Source of the DNA: Paenibacillus montaniterrae
GTDB taxonomy: Bacteria > Bacillota > Bacilli > Paenibacillales > Paenibacillaceae
Direction: 5' to 3'
DNA: 64,000 nucleotides
NCBI RefSeq assembly: GCF_018403185.1
Contig: NZ_BOSE01000009.1
Coordinates: 124,001 to 188,000, forward strand
Shown here one piece after another: positions 52,834 to 60,093 of this stretch. Numbering within the stretch: the first letter of the stretch is position 1; every line of letters starts with the position of its first letter. The notes beneath the pieces are model-generated. The model saw nothing but the letters and a program-made list of their open reading frames with translations. It did not search any database and was not told the origin of the DNA. A program made the translations under genes and the position numbers.

Positions 52834-52905
52834 GGGGCGTTAGTTCAGTAGAAGAATGTTTCGCTGGTAACGATAGGTTAGGGTCCTATCCCCTTGGCTC
52901 CACCA
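52834..52905 (+). pseudogene. Decayed tRNA-Ala with GGT anticodon
   Basis: A 72-base region with a tRNA-like layout: acceptor GGGGCGT with TGGCTCC (five pairs, two mismatches), D arm GTTC/GAAT, anticodon arm TTTCG-CTGGTAA-CGATA, encoded CCA end. The 5' end and the CCCCTTGGCTCCACCA end are those of Bacillota tRNA-Ala(GGC), but the anticodon is now GGT (threonine) and the T loop reads TCCTATC, not TTCGANT. A terminator hairpin follows directly. Probably a non-functional relic, though a transcribed tRNA-like RNA cannot be excluded. Confidence 0.65.
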
Positions 52906-52920
52906 AAACGAACATATAAG

Positions 52921-52946
52921 ACACGCCGATTCAGGCGTGTTTTTGC
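52921..52946 (+). terminator. Terminator after the tRNA-like gene
   Basis: ACACGCC and GGCGTGT arms with a six-base loop, then TTTTG. Placed 15 bases after the CCA end, as for an expressed tRNA. Confidence 0.8.
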
Positions 52947-53190
52947 GTTTTGTGAAGTATTGAAGGGGGTCGGACCCCCAAGGGTTCGTTCCGAGCGGAC
53001 GGAGCGAAGCGAAGGAACAGCACTTTACAATGCATCGTTAATACCGCAAGGGCTGCGCTTGAGTAGGAACCCTGAGAACTGTAAGGTCGCTAGAACTACC
53101 GGATAATCAGATGATCTCGATGGACAAACTAATGTTACATTACTTTTGTTTGAGACATGCATTCGACCAGTCCATTGAAAAATTTGTATT
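52947..53190. other. Hairpin-rich spacer, no gene recognised
   Basis: GGGGGTC-G-GACCCCC at 52965-52979 and TTCGTTCCG/CGGAGCGAA at 52985-53008 form two adjacent hairpins. The following 180 bases hold nothing I recognise and end at the tetR stop. The hairpins may be remnants of a mobile element. Confidence 0.4.
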
Positions 53191-53772
53191 TTATTTGAGC
53201 AATATAAGTATTGACTCTACACAATTCTGGATAAATGATCGCTCGGGACGTGATTTCATCATTACGGTAAGTCCGATTAAAGAAACAACGAATGTCTGCG
53301 CTAAAGCTTTCGGGCTCATACTGATGGTAAGCTCCCCTGATCGTATGCCCCGTTCAATCGTTTCCTGAAAGAGAGCCGAAAGGTACATTTGGTGTTCCCT
53401 TGTTAGGATTTCGAATTTTTCGTCATGAGGCGCAAGTTCCACCATCGTATTGATGCAAAAGCATCCTCTCTTGTGATTTTCTCCATAAGCCTCTTCAACT
53501 AAACCTTCGAAAAAAGCTCGGAATGCTTCTTTTATAGACGGTTTATTTTGAAGTGTGGTTCGGACATGGATGGCGTGAAATTGCGTGTATTTACGCAATG
53601 CGGTTTCAAACAGTGTTTTCTTATCTCCGAAGGCTGAATAAAGACTAGGCTTTTGAATACCCATTTTTGACGTCAAATCGCTTAAAGATGTAGCTTCGTA
53701 ACCCTTTTCCCAAAAAAGCTTCATCGCTGCATTTAACGCTTGATCCTCATCGAATTCGCGCGGCCGAACCAT
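53191..53772 (-). CDS. TetR family transcriptional regulator
   Basis: A 193-residue repressor with an N-terminal helix-turn-helix (TSLSDLTSKMGIQKPSLYSAFGDK) and a C-terminal ligand domain with the segment KRGCFCINTMVELAPHDE. The ATG at 53772 is chosen over an in-frame extension to 53946 because GAGAGG precedes it and the extension crosses the divergent promoter. It faces an MFS gene across a gap holding two operator-like sites, so it likely represses that exporter and itself. Confidence 0.9.
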   Translation of the reverse strand: MVRPREFDEDQALNAAMKLFWEKGYEATSLSDLTSKMGIQKPSLYSAFGDKKTLFETALRKYTQFHAIHVRTTLQNKPSIKEAFRAFFEGLVEEAYGENHKRGCFCINTMVELAPHDEKFEILTREHQMYLSALFQETIERGIRSGELTISMSPKALAQTFVVSLIGLTVMMKSRPERSFIQNCVESILILLK

Positions 53773-53793
53773 ATATAACCTCTCTCTTTTACA

Positions 53794-53904
53794 TACTGGT
53801 AAGTATATTATGATTTTATCAAATGATATATATTTGTCAAACACTTGACAACAAATTGAGTTATTTGTTATTGTTTTTGCAGAATCATTATGTACCGAAC
53901 GGTA
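53794..53904. promoter_or_regulatory. Two TetR operator-like sites in the tetR/MFS gap
   Basis: TACTGGTAAGTA (53794-53805) near tetR and the perfect form TACCGAACGGTA (53893-53904) near the MFS gene. Both fit the TACYG-N2-NGTA pattern common for TetR repressors. Confidence 0.5.
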
Positions 53905-53945
53905 TGTTATAAGTGTTGCTGAATAATTCAAAGGAGATGTAATCA

Positions 53946-55124
53946 TTGCATACTAGATCCATTCCCGTCACTTCCGTATCTCGCAAGTTGGCACTATTGT
54001 TTGCAGTTGCATGCGGGATGTCGGTTGCCAACATCTACTATGCGCATCCGCTTCTTGACGAACTGTCGAGAGAGTTCGGTATTGCACATTCCATGATTGG
54101 TATCATCATGACTGCAACTCAGATTTGTTACGCATTGGGATTGTTTCTATTAGTGCCGCTCGGTGATTTGCTGAATAGACGTCTTTTAATCGTCTGTCAA
54201 ATGCTCTTATCTGTTGTGGCTTTAGTTGTCGTTGGCACTGCCTCCACAAGTACGGTACTCATCGCAGGTATTTCTGTAGTTGGACTACTCGCCGTAATTG
54301 TACAGACGCTTGTAGCATACGCTGCAACGTTAGCTGCCCCATCTGAACGTGGACGTGTAATTGGCATGGTAACAAGCGGCGTCGTAATTGGTATTCTGCT
54401 TGCGCGAACCGTTGCGGGCATATTGACGGATCTTGCCGGTTGGCGTTCGGTCTACCTCGTGTCTGCTGCATTAATGTTCCTTATGGCTGGCACGTTATTT
54501 CGGGCATTACCGAAAGCTGAGCGCGAAAAATCGGATCTGTCTTACTCTAAATTGCTTCGTTCGGTAATTTTATTGTTTGTACAAGAAAGGAATTTACGAA
54601 TCCGTGGTGTACTGTGTATGTTGATTTTTACCGTATTCAGTATTCTGTGGAGTTCCCTTTCATTGCCCCTAAGCGCACCGCCACTATCTCTCTCGCATAG
54701 CACGATCGGGGCGTTTGGTCTTGCTGGGGTTGCCGGAGCTTTAGCGGCGGCTAAGGCAGGACGTCTCGCGGACCGAGGTTTGGGGCAGCGGACAACCGGG
54801 ATTTCGCTGGTCCTGCTGCTAGTATCATGGTTGCCGCTCGGCTTTACCGAATATACATTGTTGGGATTGATAATTGGAATTATTATTCTCGACTTTGCGG
54901 TGCAGGCCGTGCACGTAACGAACCAGAGCATGATATTAAGCGTGCGCCCTGAATCGAGCAGCCGTCTCACTGCAAGCTATATGATCTTTTATTCCATCGG
55001 CAGTGCAAGCGGTTCAATCGCTTCGACCGTAACCTACGCCTACGCAGGCTGGATCGGTGTGTGCGTACTAGGTGCCTCTGTGAGTGCCATTGCCATTCTC
55101 TTTTGGGCATTGACTCGCCGTTGA
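53946..55124 (+). CDS. MFS transporter
   Basis: A 392-residue, 12-helix exporter of the arabinose-efflux/YdhP-like group (IYYAHPLLDELSREFGIAHS near residues 27-46; LGDLLNRRLL in the 2-3 loop). It starts with TTG at 53946 after AAAGGAGATG. The divergent TetR gene and the palindromes between them indicate substrate-induced export. Substrate unknown. Codon use is less AT-biased than in the following genes. Confidence 0.87.
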   Translation: MHTRSIPVTSVSRKLALLFAVACGMSVANIYYAHPLLDELSREFGIAHSMIGIIMTATQICYALGLFLLVPLGDLLNRRLLIVCQMLLSVVALVVVGTASTSTVLIAGISVVGLLAVIVQTLVAYAATLAAPSERGRVIGMVTSGVVIGILLARTVAGILTDLAGWRSVYLVSAALMFLMAGTLFRALPKAEREKSDLSYSKLLRSVILLFVQERNLRIRGVLCMLIFTVFSILWSSLSLPLSAPPLSLSHSTIGAFGLAGVAGALAAAKAGRLADRGLGQRTTGISLVLLLVSWLPLGFTEYTLLGLIIGIIILDFAVQAVHVTNQSMILSVRPESSSRLTASYMIFYSIGSASGSIASTVTYAYAGWIGVCVLGASVSAIAILFWALTRR

Positions 55125-55357
55125 CTTCTTTGATATCGTCAGAAATGTCGTTTTTTTGTATACAAGTATCATCAACATGTGGAGTGCTGTGTGGCGCTTG
55201 GGGTAGTTCCATGTCTCTGTTACTTGAGAATAATTGGAATTATTTGGTTAAATATAGGCAATAGAAGAAAGTAAAGAGGAAGAGCTACCTATTCTTCTAT
55301 TGCACTCGTTGAGGATTGAGGGATTCCGGAGAAATATAGATACGGATAAATTGGTAA

Positions 55358-55388
55358 GCCGCCTTCGCATATGCAAGGCGGCTTTTTT
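55358..55388 (+). terminator. Intrinsic terminator
   Basis: AAGCCGCCTT, a loop, AAGGCGGCTTTTTT. It lies 240 bases after the MFS stop. The 55125-55574 gap also holds a GCTCGTCCCA/TGGGTGAGC hairpin just before the lysozyme-like gene and otherwise nothing recognised. Confidence 0.75.
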
Positions 55389-55574
55389 ATATCATCGTGA
55401 GGACTGATTAGGTGAACAATCGGAACCATCTGTTTCACGGGACATTAAAACGAGGATACTCAACATGATTGCGATTTCATAAATGGCGCTTACTTACATA
55501 CATTTAAACTATACAGTTAAAACCTGTGGCTCGTCCCATGGGTGAGCTGTAGATAAATACAAGGAGGTTTGATA

Positions 55575-56579
55575 ATGACAAATAAAAAGTTTTCTTTTAA
55601 AGCCCTTTCGCTTATGGTAGTTTTAGCAGTATTCATATCCACATTTTTTGCAGTCAAACCGGTGAATGCAGCCGCTAGAGGAGCATGGACTCCAAATACT
55701 GCATATGCAGTAAATGATACAGTAACCTATAGCGGAAGTACGTATACCTGTCTTCAGGCACATACTTCTCTCGTAGGTTGGGAACCATCCAATGCTCCTG
55801 CTTTATGGCAGAAAGGCGGCAGCGGCGGAACCACACCACCACCGACAACAAACGGAGTAACATTCTATGCAGATATAAACTATGGCGGAAAAGCAGTAAC
55901 ACTTGGAATAGGCAATTATACGCTGTCTCAGTTGAACGCAAAAGGAATTCCGAATGACTGGATGTCCTCTCTCAAGGTTCCTAGCGGCTGGACTGTTGAA
56001 GTATATGAGCATGATAATTTTGGAGGAACAAAATGGACCTATACTTCAAATTCTTCCTGGGTCGGCAACGCGGTCAATGATAAAATGTCATCGGTAAAGA
56101 TTTATACGGGATCGCCATCTCCTTCTGTAACAAAGCCTGCCGAAGTTCCAAGCCACATATGGACATACGTAATGAATGTGGACAATAGATTTGGGAAAGG
56201 CGGAGATTTTGCTTTATTGCTGAGTGCTGTTATCAAAAAGGAAAGCAGCTTTGGAGCAGGCCTATCAGGCAGTCCATCAGCCGGCGACGGATTGATGCAG
56301 GTAGAACCAAACACACGCAATGCTTATTTATCTCAATTCAGCTCGAGATTTGGCCGTACTTATAATCACAGCAGCGAACAGGATCAGGTAAGCATGGGCG
56401 CAATGATTTTAGATGAAAAGATTATTAAGTTCGGTAACATATATAACGGCTTATTACACTATAATGGAGGAGATTACTGGTATCCGGGAGCTACAGATTC
56501 TTATGGCCGTCCAATTCTGGCGAATCTATATGCAGACGAAGTTTATGCAACATATAAGAGATATGGTGGTAAGCATTAG
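55575..56579 (+). CDS. Secreted CBM5/12 - beta/gamma-crystallin - lysozyme-like protein
   Basis: A 334-residue secreted protein. Residues 1-33 are a signal peptide (VKPVNAAA cleavage region). Residues 34-77 are a CBM5/12 chitin-binding domain (WTPNTAYAVNDTVTYSGSTY, LVGWEPSNAPALW). After a Gly/Pro/Thr linker, residues 94-177 form a beta/gamma-crystallin domain (FYADINYGGKAVTLGIG, VYEHDNFGG). Residues 190-334 look like a lytic transglycosylase domain with the probable catalytic Glu in IKKESSFG and GDGLMQVEPNTRNAY. It likely binds chitin or wall glycan and cuts peptidoglycan or a related polymer. AAGGAGG precedes the ATG. Single gene with its own terminator. Confidence 0.85.
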   Translation: MTNKKFSFKALSLMVVLAVFISTFFAVKPVNAAARGAWTPNTAYAVNDTVTYSGSTYTCLQAHTSLVGWEPSNAPALWQKGGSGGTTPPPTTNGVTFYADINYGGKAVTLGIGNYTLSQLNAKGIPNDWMSSLKVPSGWTVEVYEHDNFGGTKWTYTSNSSWVGNAVNDKMSSVKIYTGSPSPSVTKPAEVPSHIWTYVMNVDNRFGKGGDFALLLSAVIKKESSFGAGLSGSPSAGDGLMQVEPNTRNAYLSQFSSRFGRTYNHSSEQDQVSMGAMILDEKIIKFGNIYNGLLHYNGGDYWYPGATDSYGRPILANLYADEVYATYKRYGGKH

Positions 56580-56618
56580 AATGCATTTTTGACGCAAAAC
56601 GAACTTATCGAATCCGAA

Positions 56619-56650
56619 AGAGCTCACGTTATCTCAGCGTGAGCTTTTTC
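56619..56650 (+). terminator. Terminator after the lysozyme-like gene
   Basis: AGCTCACG and CGTGAGCT arms followed by TTTTTC. Confidence 0.8.
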
Positions 56651-56885
56651 TTATAAACAAGCTCAGTTCGTAAGGATCACAGCAGATCCGGTGGTTGTTC
56701 ATCTTACAGGTTAGATTTTTTTTCGTACGCAGTCTGCACATGTGGAGTGTGTGTGGTGGATATAGTGAAGGAGTAGTACAGAACTTATATCCCCTTTTAC
56801 ATAAGGGTTTTGGAGTTTTTACAGGTTTGTATTTCCTTGAACCTGGTGAAAGAATTTAAGAAAATTTGAAAAAGGCATGAAGTTA

Positions 56886-57094
56886 TTGTAAGCATAGGGC
56901 TAGACATGGTATCATAGGTATACATACATGTAAATTAATATATGTTTAATTCTTTGGGTATACTGCATCAAGGAGCCGTGCGGTCAACACAGCTCCTTGA
57001 TGCAATAGCAATAGCCGCTTTAAGGGCGGTAGGCTTCAACAAATAGGGTAATGATCAAATAGACCGATACCTTTGTCCAGGCGGTCTATTTGCG
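56886..57094 (+). ncRNA. Predicted antitoxin RNA 1
   Basis: Promoter TTGTAA (56886-56891), 18-base spacer, TATCAT (56910-56915), giving a start near 56922. The RNA would hold a perfect 13-bp stem (TGCATCAAGGAGC 56964-56976 with GCTCCTTGATGCA 56992-57004) and end at the two-way terminator AAATAGACCG/CGGTCTATTT (57057-57091). It thus runs convergent to the toxin mRNA and overlaps its 3' end, the layout of TxpA/RatA-type type I systems. Confidence 0.55.
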
Positions 57095-57166
57095 TTTAAA
57101 TGACAGTATAGCTACAATCAATAAACCGAAAGTAAGCATCAGCATAAGTGATTCGAATACTGTCAT
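57086..57166 (-). CDS. Holin-like type I toxin 1 (26 aa)
   Basis: A 26-codon gene with one membrane helix: MTVFESLMLM, FGLLIVAIL, then a basic end SFKRK. The pattern MxVFExLxLMxxFGLxIVxLL is that of the putative holin-like toxins of Bacillota, small membrane peptides of type I toxin-antitoxin systems. The Shine-Dalgarno GGAGGA (57176-57181 on the reverse strand) pairs with TCCTCC (57189-57194) across a seven-base loop. The stop codon lies within the shared terminator stem. A TATAAT box at 57236-57241 is its likely promoter. Too short for routine gene calling. Confidence 0.75.
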   Translation of the reverse strand: MTVFESLMLMLTFGLLIVAILSFKRK

Positions 57167-57175
57167 AAGGCGTCA

Positions 57176-57241
57176 TCCTCCTGTCTGTGGAGGAGTAGCC
57201 GACCGCGCCTATACGCCTATTCTATTGCTTCGTAGATTATA
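57176..57241 (-). promoter_or_regulatory. Toxin 1 promoter and sequestered ribosome binding site
   Basis: Reverse strand: TATAAT at 57236-57241; then the 5' leader, in which TCCTCC pairs perfectly with the GGAGGA ribosome binding site. The same arrangement is kept in copy 2 at 59007-59076, although flanking bases differ. Confidence 0.65.
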
Positions 57242-57351
57242 ACATGTCCGCATTGATATTGAATAGAGTTAGCTCAAGAAGTAAGGAACTGGCCGTCCAT
57301 CCGATTCCCTTCACAACAGTTTGGGTCCTGAGCGGGTTATCTTAATACAAC

Positions 57352-57396
57352 TTGACCATAGTGCAGCAGTATATTTATAATGTTAGGTAGGCTAAC
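57352..57396 (+). promoter_or_regulatory. marR-tmrB promoter and operator
   Basis: TTGACC (57352-57357), 18-base spacer, TATAAT (57376-57381), then GTTAG-N5-CTAAC (57382-57396) at the start of transcription. A likely MarR repressor site. Confidence 0.6.
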
Positions 57397-57413
57397 TAAC
57401 AACTGGAGGTAAT

Positions 57414-57854
57414 ATGAACATATTTCAAAGTTTAGATGCATGCTATAAATACTTTAATCGCAACTTAAGTGCTATGTTTCAGAAAGAAGGGTATGGAGAG
57501 ATAACGTTTAATAGCTATCAATACATCATTGCTATTTATAAGTTGCACAAAGAAGGCGATCTGGCGACTATAACAGAAATTGCAAATAGATTAGGGATAA
57601 AAAAATCTTCCGTTGCGCAAATGGTTAATACCTTGTTAGAGGGCAACTATCTGATAAAAAAGGAAAGTTCAGTAGACAAAAGAAGTTTTACTCTGGAATT
57701 GAGCGATAAAGGCTACAAAATGATGAGGCTAGAGGCTGTTTTTTCCGAGAACTTTTTGAAGCACTTTTATAATCCGTTAAATGAGCAAGAAATCAAGACG
57801 TTTGAAGAGACAATGGAGAAAATAGCTACAAACCTGTTGCGAGGAATGGATTAG
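57414..57854 (+). CDS. MarR family transcriptional regulator
   Basis: A 146-residue winged-helix regulator with the recognition part IANRLGIKKSSVAQMVNTLLEGNYL and wing DKRSFTLELSDKG. AT-richer than the 0-53 kb genes. It lies 19 bases before the tmrB-like gene, and an inverted repeat at its promoter suggests that it represses both. ACTGGAGG precedes the ATG. Confidence 0.88.
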   Translation: MNIFQSLDACYKYFNRNLSAMFQKEGYGEITFNSYQYIIAIYKLHKEGDLATITEIANRLGIKKSSVAQMVNTLLEGNYLIKKESSVDKRSFTLELSDKGYKMMRLEAVFSENFLKHFYNPLNEQEIKTFEETMEKIATNLLRGMD

Positions 57855-57873
57855 TAGAGAAGAGGTGTGAAAA

Positions 57874-58461
57874 ATGATCATTTGGATAAATGGAGCATTT
57901 GGCGCAGGGAAAACAACTTGCTCTTATGAATTAACTAAAAGATTGCCAAATTCGTTTGTTTACGATCCTGAAAATATCGGTTATTTTATACGGAAAAATA
58001 TACCTAAAGAACTGCATGAAGCGGATTTTCAAAACCATGAACAGTGGCGGTTATTCAATTATAAAATGTTAAAATATTTAGCTGATTCTTATGATGGTAT
58101 TATTATCGCACCTATGACATTGGTTAACCGTCAATATTACGATGAAATAATTGGTCGACTTATTAAAGAAGATATTGAGGTAAAGCATTACATACTTTAT
58201 GCAGAGAAGAAAACGATAGAAAAACGCCTTAACAAACGATTGGAACGGGGTAATACTTGGGCAAAATCACAAATTGACCGATGTATTTATGCGTTTAATC
58301 ACGATATAACCGAACAAAAAATTATAACTGACGACAAAACGGTTGACAGTATTGTGGAGGAAATAGCCGAAAAAAGTGGTGTAGCTTTGCTAAATGACAA
58401 AAGAAGCCGCTTCAAGAAATTGCTTGATAGATCGGTTACACTTATAAAGCATATACGGTAA
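57874..58461 (+). CDS. tmrB: TmrB-like ATP-binding resistance protein
   Basis: A 195-residue P-loop protein close in length and pattern to B. subtilis TmrB, which gives tunicamycin resistance. The P-loop is GAFGAGKTT at residues 7-15; other shared segments are SFVYDPENIGYFIR, GIIIAPMTLVNRQYYDEIIGRL and QIDRCIYAF, and the C-terminus is an amphipathic helix (RFKKLLDRSVTLIKHIR), which in TmrB binds the membrane. It likely binds the drug at the membrane. The MarR gene upstream probably controls it. Whether it protects against tunicamycin itself is inferred. Confidence 0.88.
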   Translation: MIIWINGAFGAGKTTCSYELTKRLPNSFVYDPENIGYFIRKNIPKELHEADFQNHEQWRLFNYKMLKYLADSYDGIIIAPMTLVNRQYYDEIIGRLIKEDIEVKHYILYAEKKTIEKRLNKRLERGNTWAKSQIDRCIYAFNHDITEQKIITDDKTVDSIVEEIAEKSGVALLNDKRSRFKKLLDRSVTLIKHIR

Positions 58462-58687
58462 CTTCAAGTTCACCTCTAATGAATAATGCATCAAAAAGAA
58501 TTGATACCGCATCAAGAAACATTAAAGCATCACCGCAAGCGGTCTATCGGGCACCGCAGGTACTTGTTACCTGGCTTCCGCCACAAGGAATGGAAGGTCA
58601 GCCAATCTTGCAGAGTTCCTCGCATAAGTCTTAGTTTACCGAGTAGATTTGAGATAAGGTTATATATTTTGAAAAGGAATGAAGGTA

Positions 58688-58903
58688 TTGTAAGCATAGG
58701 GCAAAGCATGCTATCATATGTATACATACATTAGATTAATATATAATTACTTCTTTGGGTATACTGCAAAAAGGAGCCGTGCGGTAAACACAGCCCCTTG
58801 ATGCAATAGCAATAGCCGCTTTTAAGGGCGGTAGGCTTACCAATCAATAGGATTATGGAATGGATCGCAACCTTTGAGCGGGGGGCGATCTATTTCTTTT
58901 TGG
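58688..58903 (+). ncRNA. Predicted antitoxin RNA 2
   Basis: TTGTAA (58688-58693), 18-base spacer, TATCAT (58712-58717), start near 58724. It ends at the ATGGATCGC/GCGATCTAT hairpin (58860-58893), which is followed by TTCTTTTTG on this strand. That places its 3' end opposite the toxin 2 stop region. Confidence 0.5.
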
Positions 58904-58997
58904 TCATGTATATCAAAAGCGTAATGAACAACGTCATTAGCGCCACAATCCAGATTCCAAATTGAATCATAACGGAAAGTGCTTCATACACTGACAT
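58890..58997 (-). CDS. Holin-like type I toxin 2 (35 aa)
   Basis: A 35-codon gene: MSVYEALSVMIQFGIWIVAL, a further hydrophobic run and the basic end MTKKK. It matches the holin-like toxin family more fully than copy 1, which is nine residues shorter. The GGAGGA binding site (reverse strand, 59007-59012) pairs with TCCTCC at 59020-59025. TATAAT at 59071-59076 is the likely promoter. Probably a membrane-active peptide held silent by the convergent RNA. Confidence 0.75.
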   Translation of the reverse strand: MSVYEALSVMIQFGIWIVALMTLFITLLIYMTKKK

Positions 58998-59006
58998 AAG
59001 GCATCA

Positions 59007-59076
59007 TCCTCCTTTCTGTGGAGGAATAGCCGACCGCCCATAAAGCCTAGAATATTCTATTGCTGCGTAGATTATA
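59007..59076 (-). promoter_or_regulatory. Toxin 2 promoter and sequestered ribosome binding site
   Basis: Same plan as copy 1: TATAAT on the reverse strand at 59071-59076, and a six-base stem that hides the ribosome binding site (59007-59012 with 59020-59025). Confidence 0.65.
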
Positions 59077-59134
59077 ACATGTCCACATTGATATTGAATA
59101 GAGCCAGGTCAAGCTGAACTGCTGCGGAGCATAT

Positions 59135-59995
59135 CTAGAGAAGATTTTTCAGTTCTTCTGGATGAAACATATATTTACTACCACACACATTGCATGCAAA
59201 TTCAATCGTACTGCCGCTAATGCATGCGTTCAATATCTCCTCCTGACCTAGGGCATACAGCATGGAATAGAACATCTCTTTTGAGCATCCACAGTATAGT
59301 TGCATTGGTTTGGTCTCAAGAAATTCTGCATCGTCAAATATAGTAAAAGGCAGTTCTTTCATGGTATCTTTGTCCGTTGCATTTAAGAAAATCGGTTTAC
59401 TGTCAGTTATTATTTTTCTTATTTGCTGCAGCAACGTAAGTGGAGAACCTGGCAGCAACTGAACGAGAACTGCTCTGCTAAGTGCAATCTGATCTTGCTC
59501 ATTAAAAATAATGTAGGTCGAAATCCATGTAGGAGTCTGTTCGCTTTGCGAATAATAATAAGAAATATCATCGACAATATTTCTGTAAGGCATATCGGTT
59601 ATCCCAGTAATGATGCTGTTCATTCCGATATCGTTCGTCATCTGAATACAACCTCTATCACCAATAAATTGTTCGACCGTGAATGGACTAATTTCCTCAT
59701 TAAGAGCGTTTAGCAGATCATCACCGATAAATCCTCGCACGTTTCCTTCAGCATCAACATCTGCATATACTTTATAGTTTCTTTTGCTGGCACTGACCTT
59801 TAGACTAATACGATGATTTTCCTTTAACAATCCAGTTAACAAACTTGCACAACTAACCGTTCTAGCCAGCAATGTTTTCAAAAGCTTATTCGTGTTTTGA
59901 TTGGAGCATATCTTACGGATTAAATCCGTATTTTCTGTAAAAAGTATGCGAGCCTGCTTGTTTGAAGCAAGTATTTTAGTCATATAATTATTCAT
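59135..59995 (-). CDS. hslO: Hsp33 family redox chaperone
   Basis: A 286-residue Hsp33 protein, a cytosolic chaperone that becomes active when its C-terminal zinc cysteines are oxidised. The C-terminus holds LYCGCSKEMF (CxC) and ACNVCGSKY (CxxC), the four zinc ligands. The N-terminal domain (ARTVSCASLLTGLLKE near residues 44-59) is in place but sequence is rather diverged, with an unusual start (MNNYMTKILASNKQARILF), so it may be a second, variant copy. The ribosome binding site is weak. It stands alone beside the toxin module. Confidence 0.85.
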   Translation of the reverse strand: MNNYMTKILASNKQARILFTENTDLIRKICSNQNTNKLLKTLLARTVSCASLLTGLLKENHRISLKVSASKRNYKVYADVDAEGNVRGFIGDDLLNALNEEISPFTVEQFIGDRGCIQMTNDIGMNSIITGITDMPYRNIVDDISYYYSQSEQTPTWISTYIIFNEQDQIALSRAVLVQLLPGSPLTLLQQIRKIITDSKPIFLNATDKDTMKELPFTIFDDAEFLETKPMQLYCGCSKEMFYSMLYALGQEEILNACISGSTIEFACNVCGSKYMFHPEELKNLL

Positions 59996-60093
59996 AACAA
60001 TTCTAATCCCTTCATGTCGGTGTTTGCTTCAACTTTTATGTTAAAATTGATTATAAATCATGACGTAACGTTAGGTTCAAGGGAGTGCAAAAT

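Larger units (their letters stand above)
56866..57275. repeat. Toxin module copy 1 (paralogous with 58668-59115)
   Basis: About 410 bases that match the block at 58668-59115 in order and much of the sequence: the TTGTAAGCATAGGG promoter, GGTATACTGCA hairpin region, AATAGCAATAGCCGC, convergent toxin ORF, GGAGGA hairpin and ATTATAACATGTCC promoter. The two blocks are direct repeats about 1.8 kb apart with marR-tmrB between them. Confidence 0.85.
58668..59115. repeat. Toxin module copy 2
   Basis: Direct repeat of the block at 56866-57275, diverged in the middle but with the promoter, SD hairpin and toxin start kept. In this copy the antitoxin stem has several mismatches (TGCAAAAAGGAGC against GCCCCTTGATGCA). 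The 58462-58667 spacer before it shows a CAGGTA/TACCTG hairpin and no gene. Confidence 0.85.

Noticed and set aside
52894..53106. 70-codon forward frame after the tRNA relic
   Set aside because: It begins inside the tRNA-like sequence and runs through its terminator and two hairpins.
53111..53368. 85-codon forward frame
   Set aside because: Mostly antisense to the 3' part of the tetR gene and without family similarity.
58486..58734. 82-codon frame between tmrB and toxin module 2
   Set aside because: No ribosome binding site, odd composition, and it reads through the antitoxin 2 promoter.
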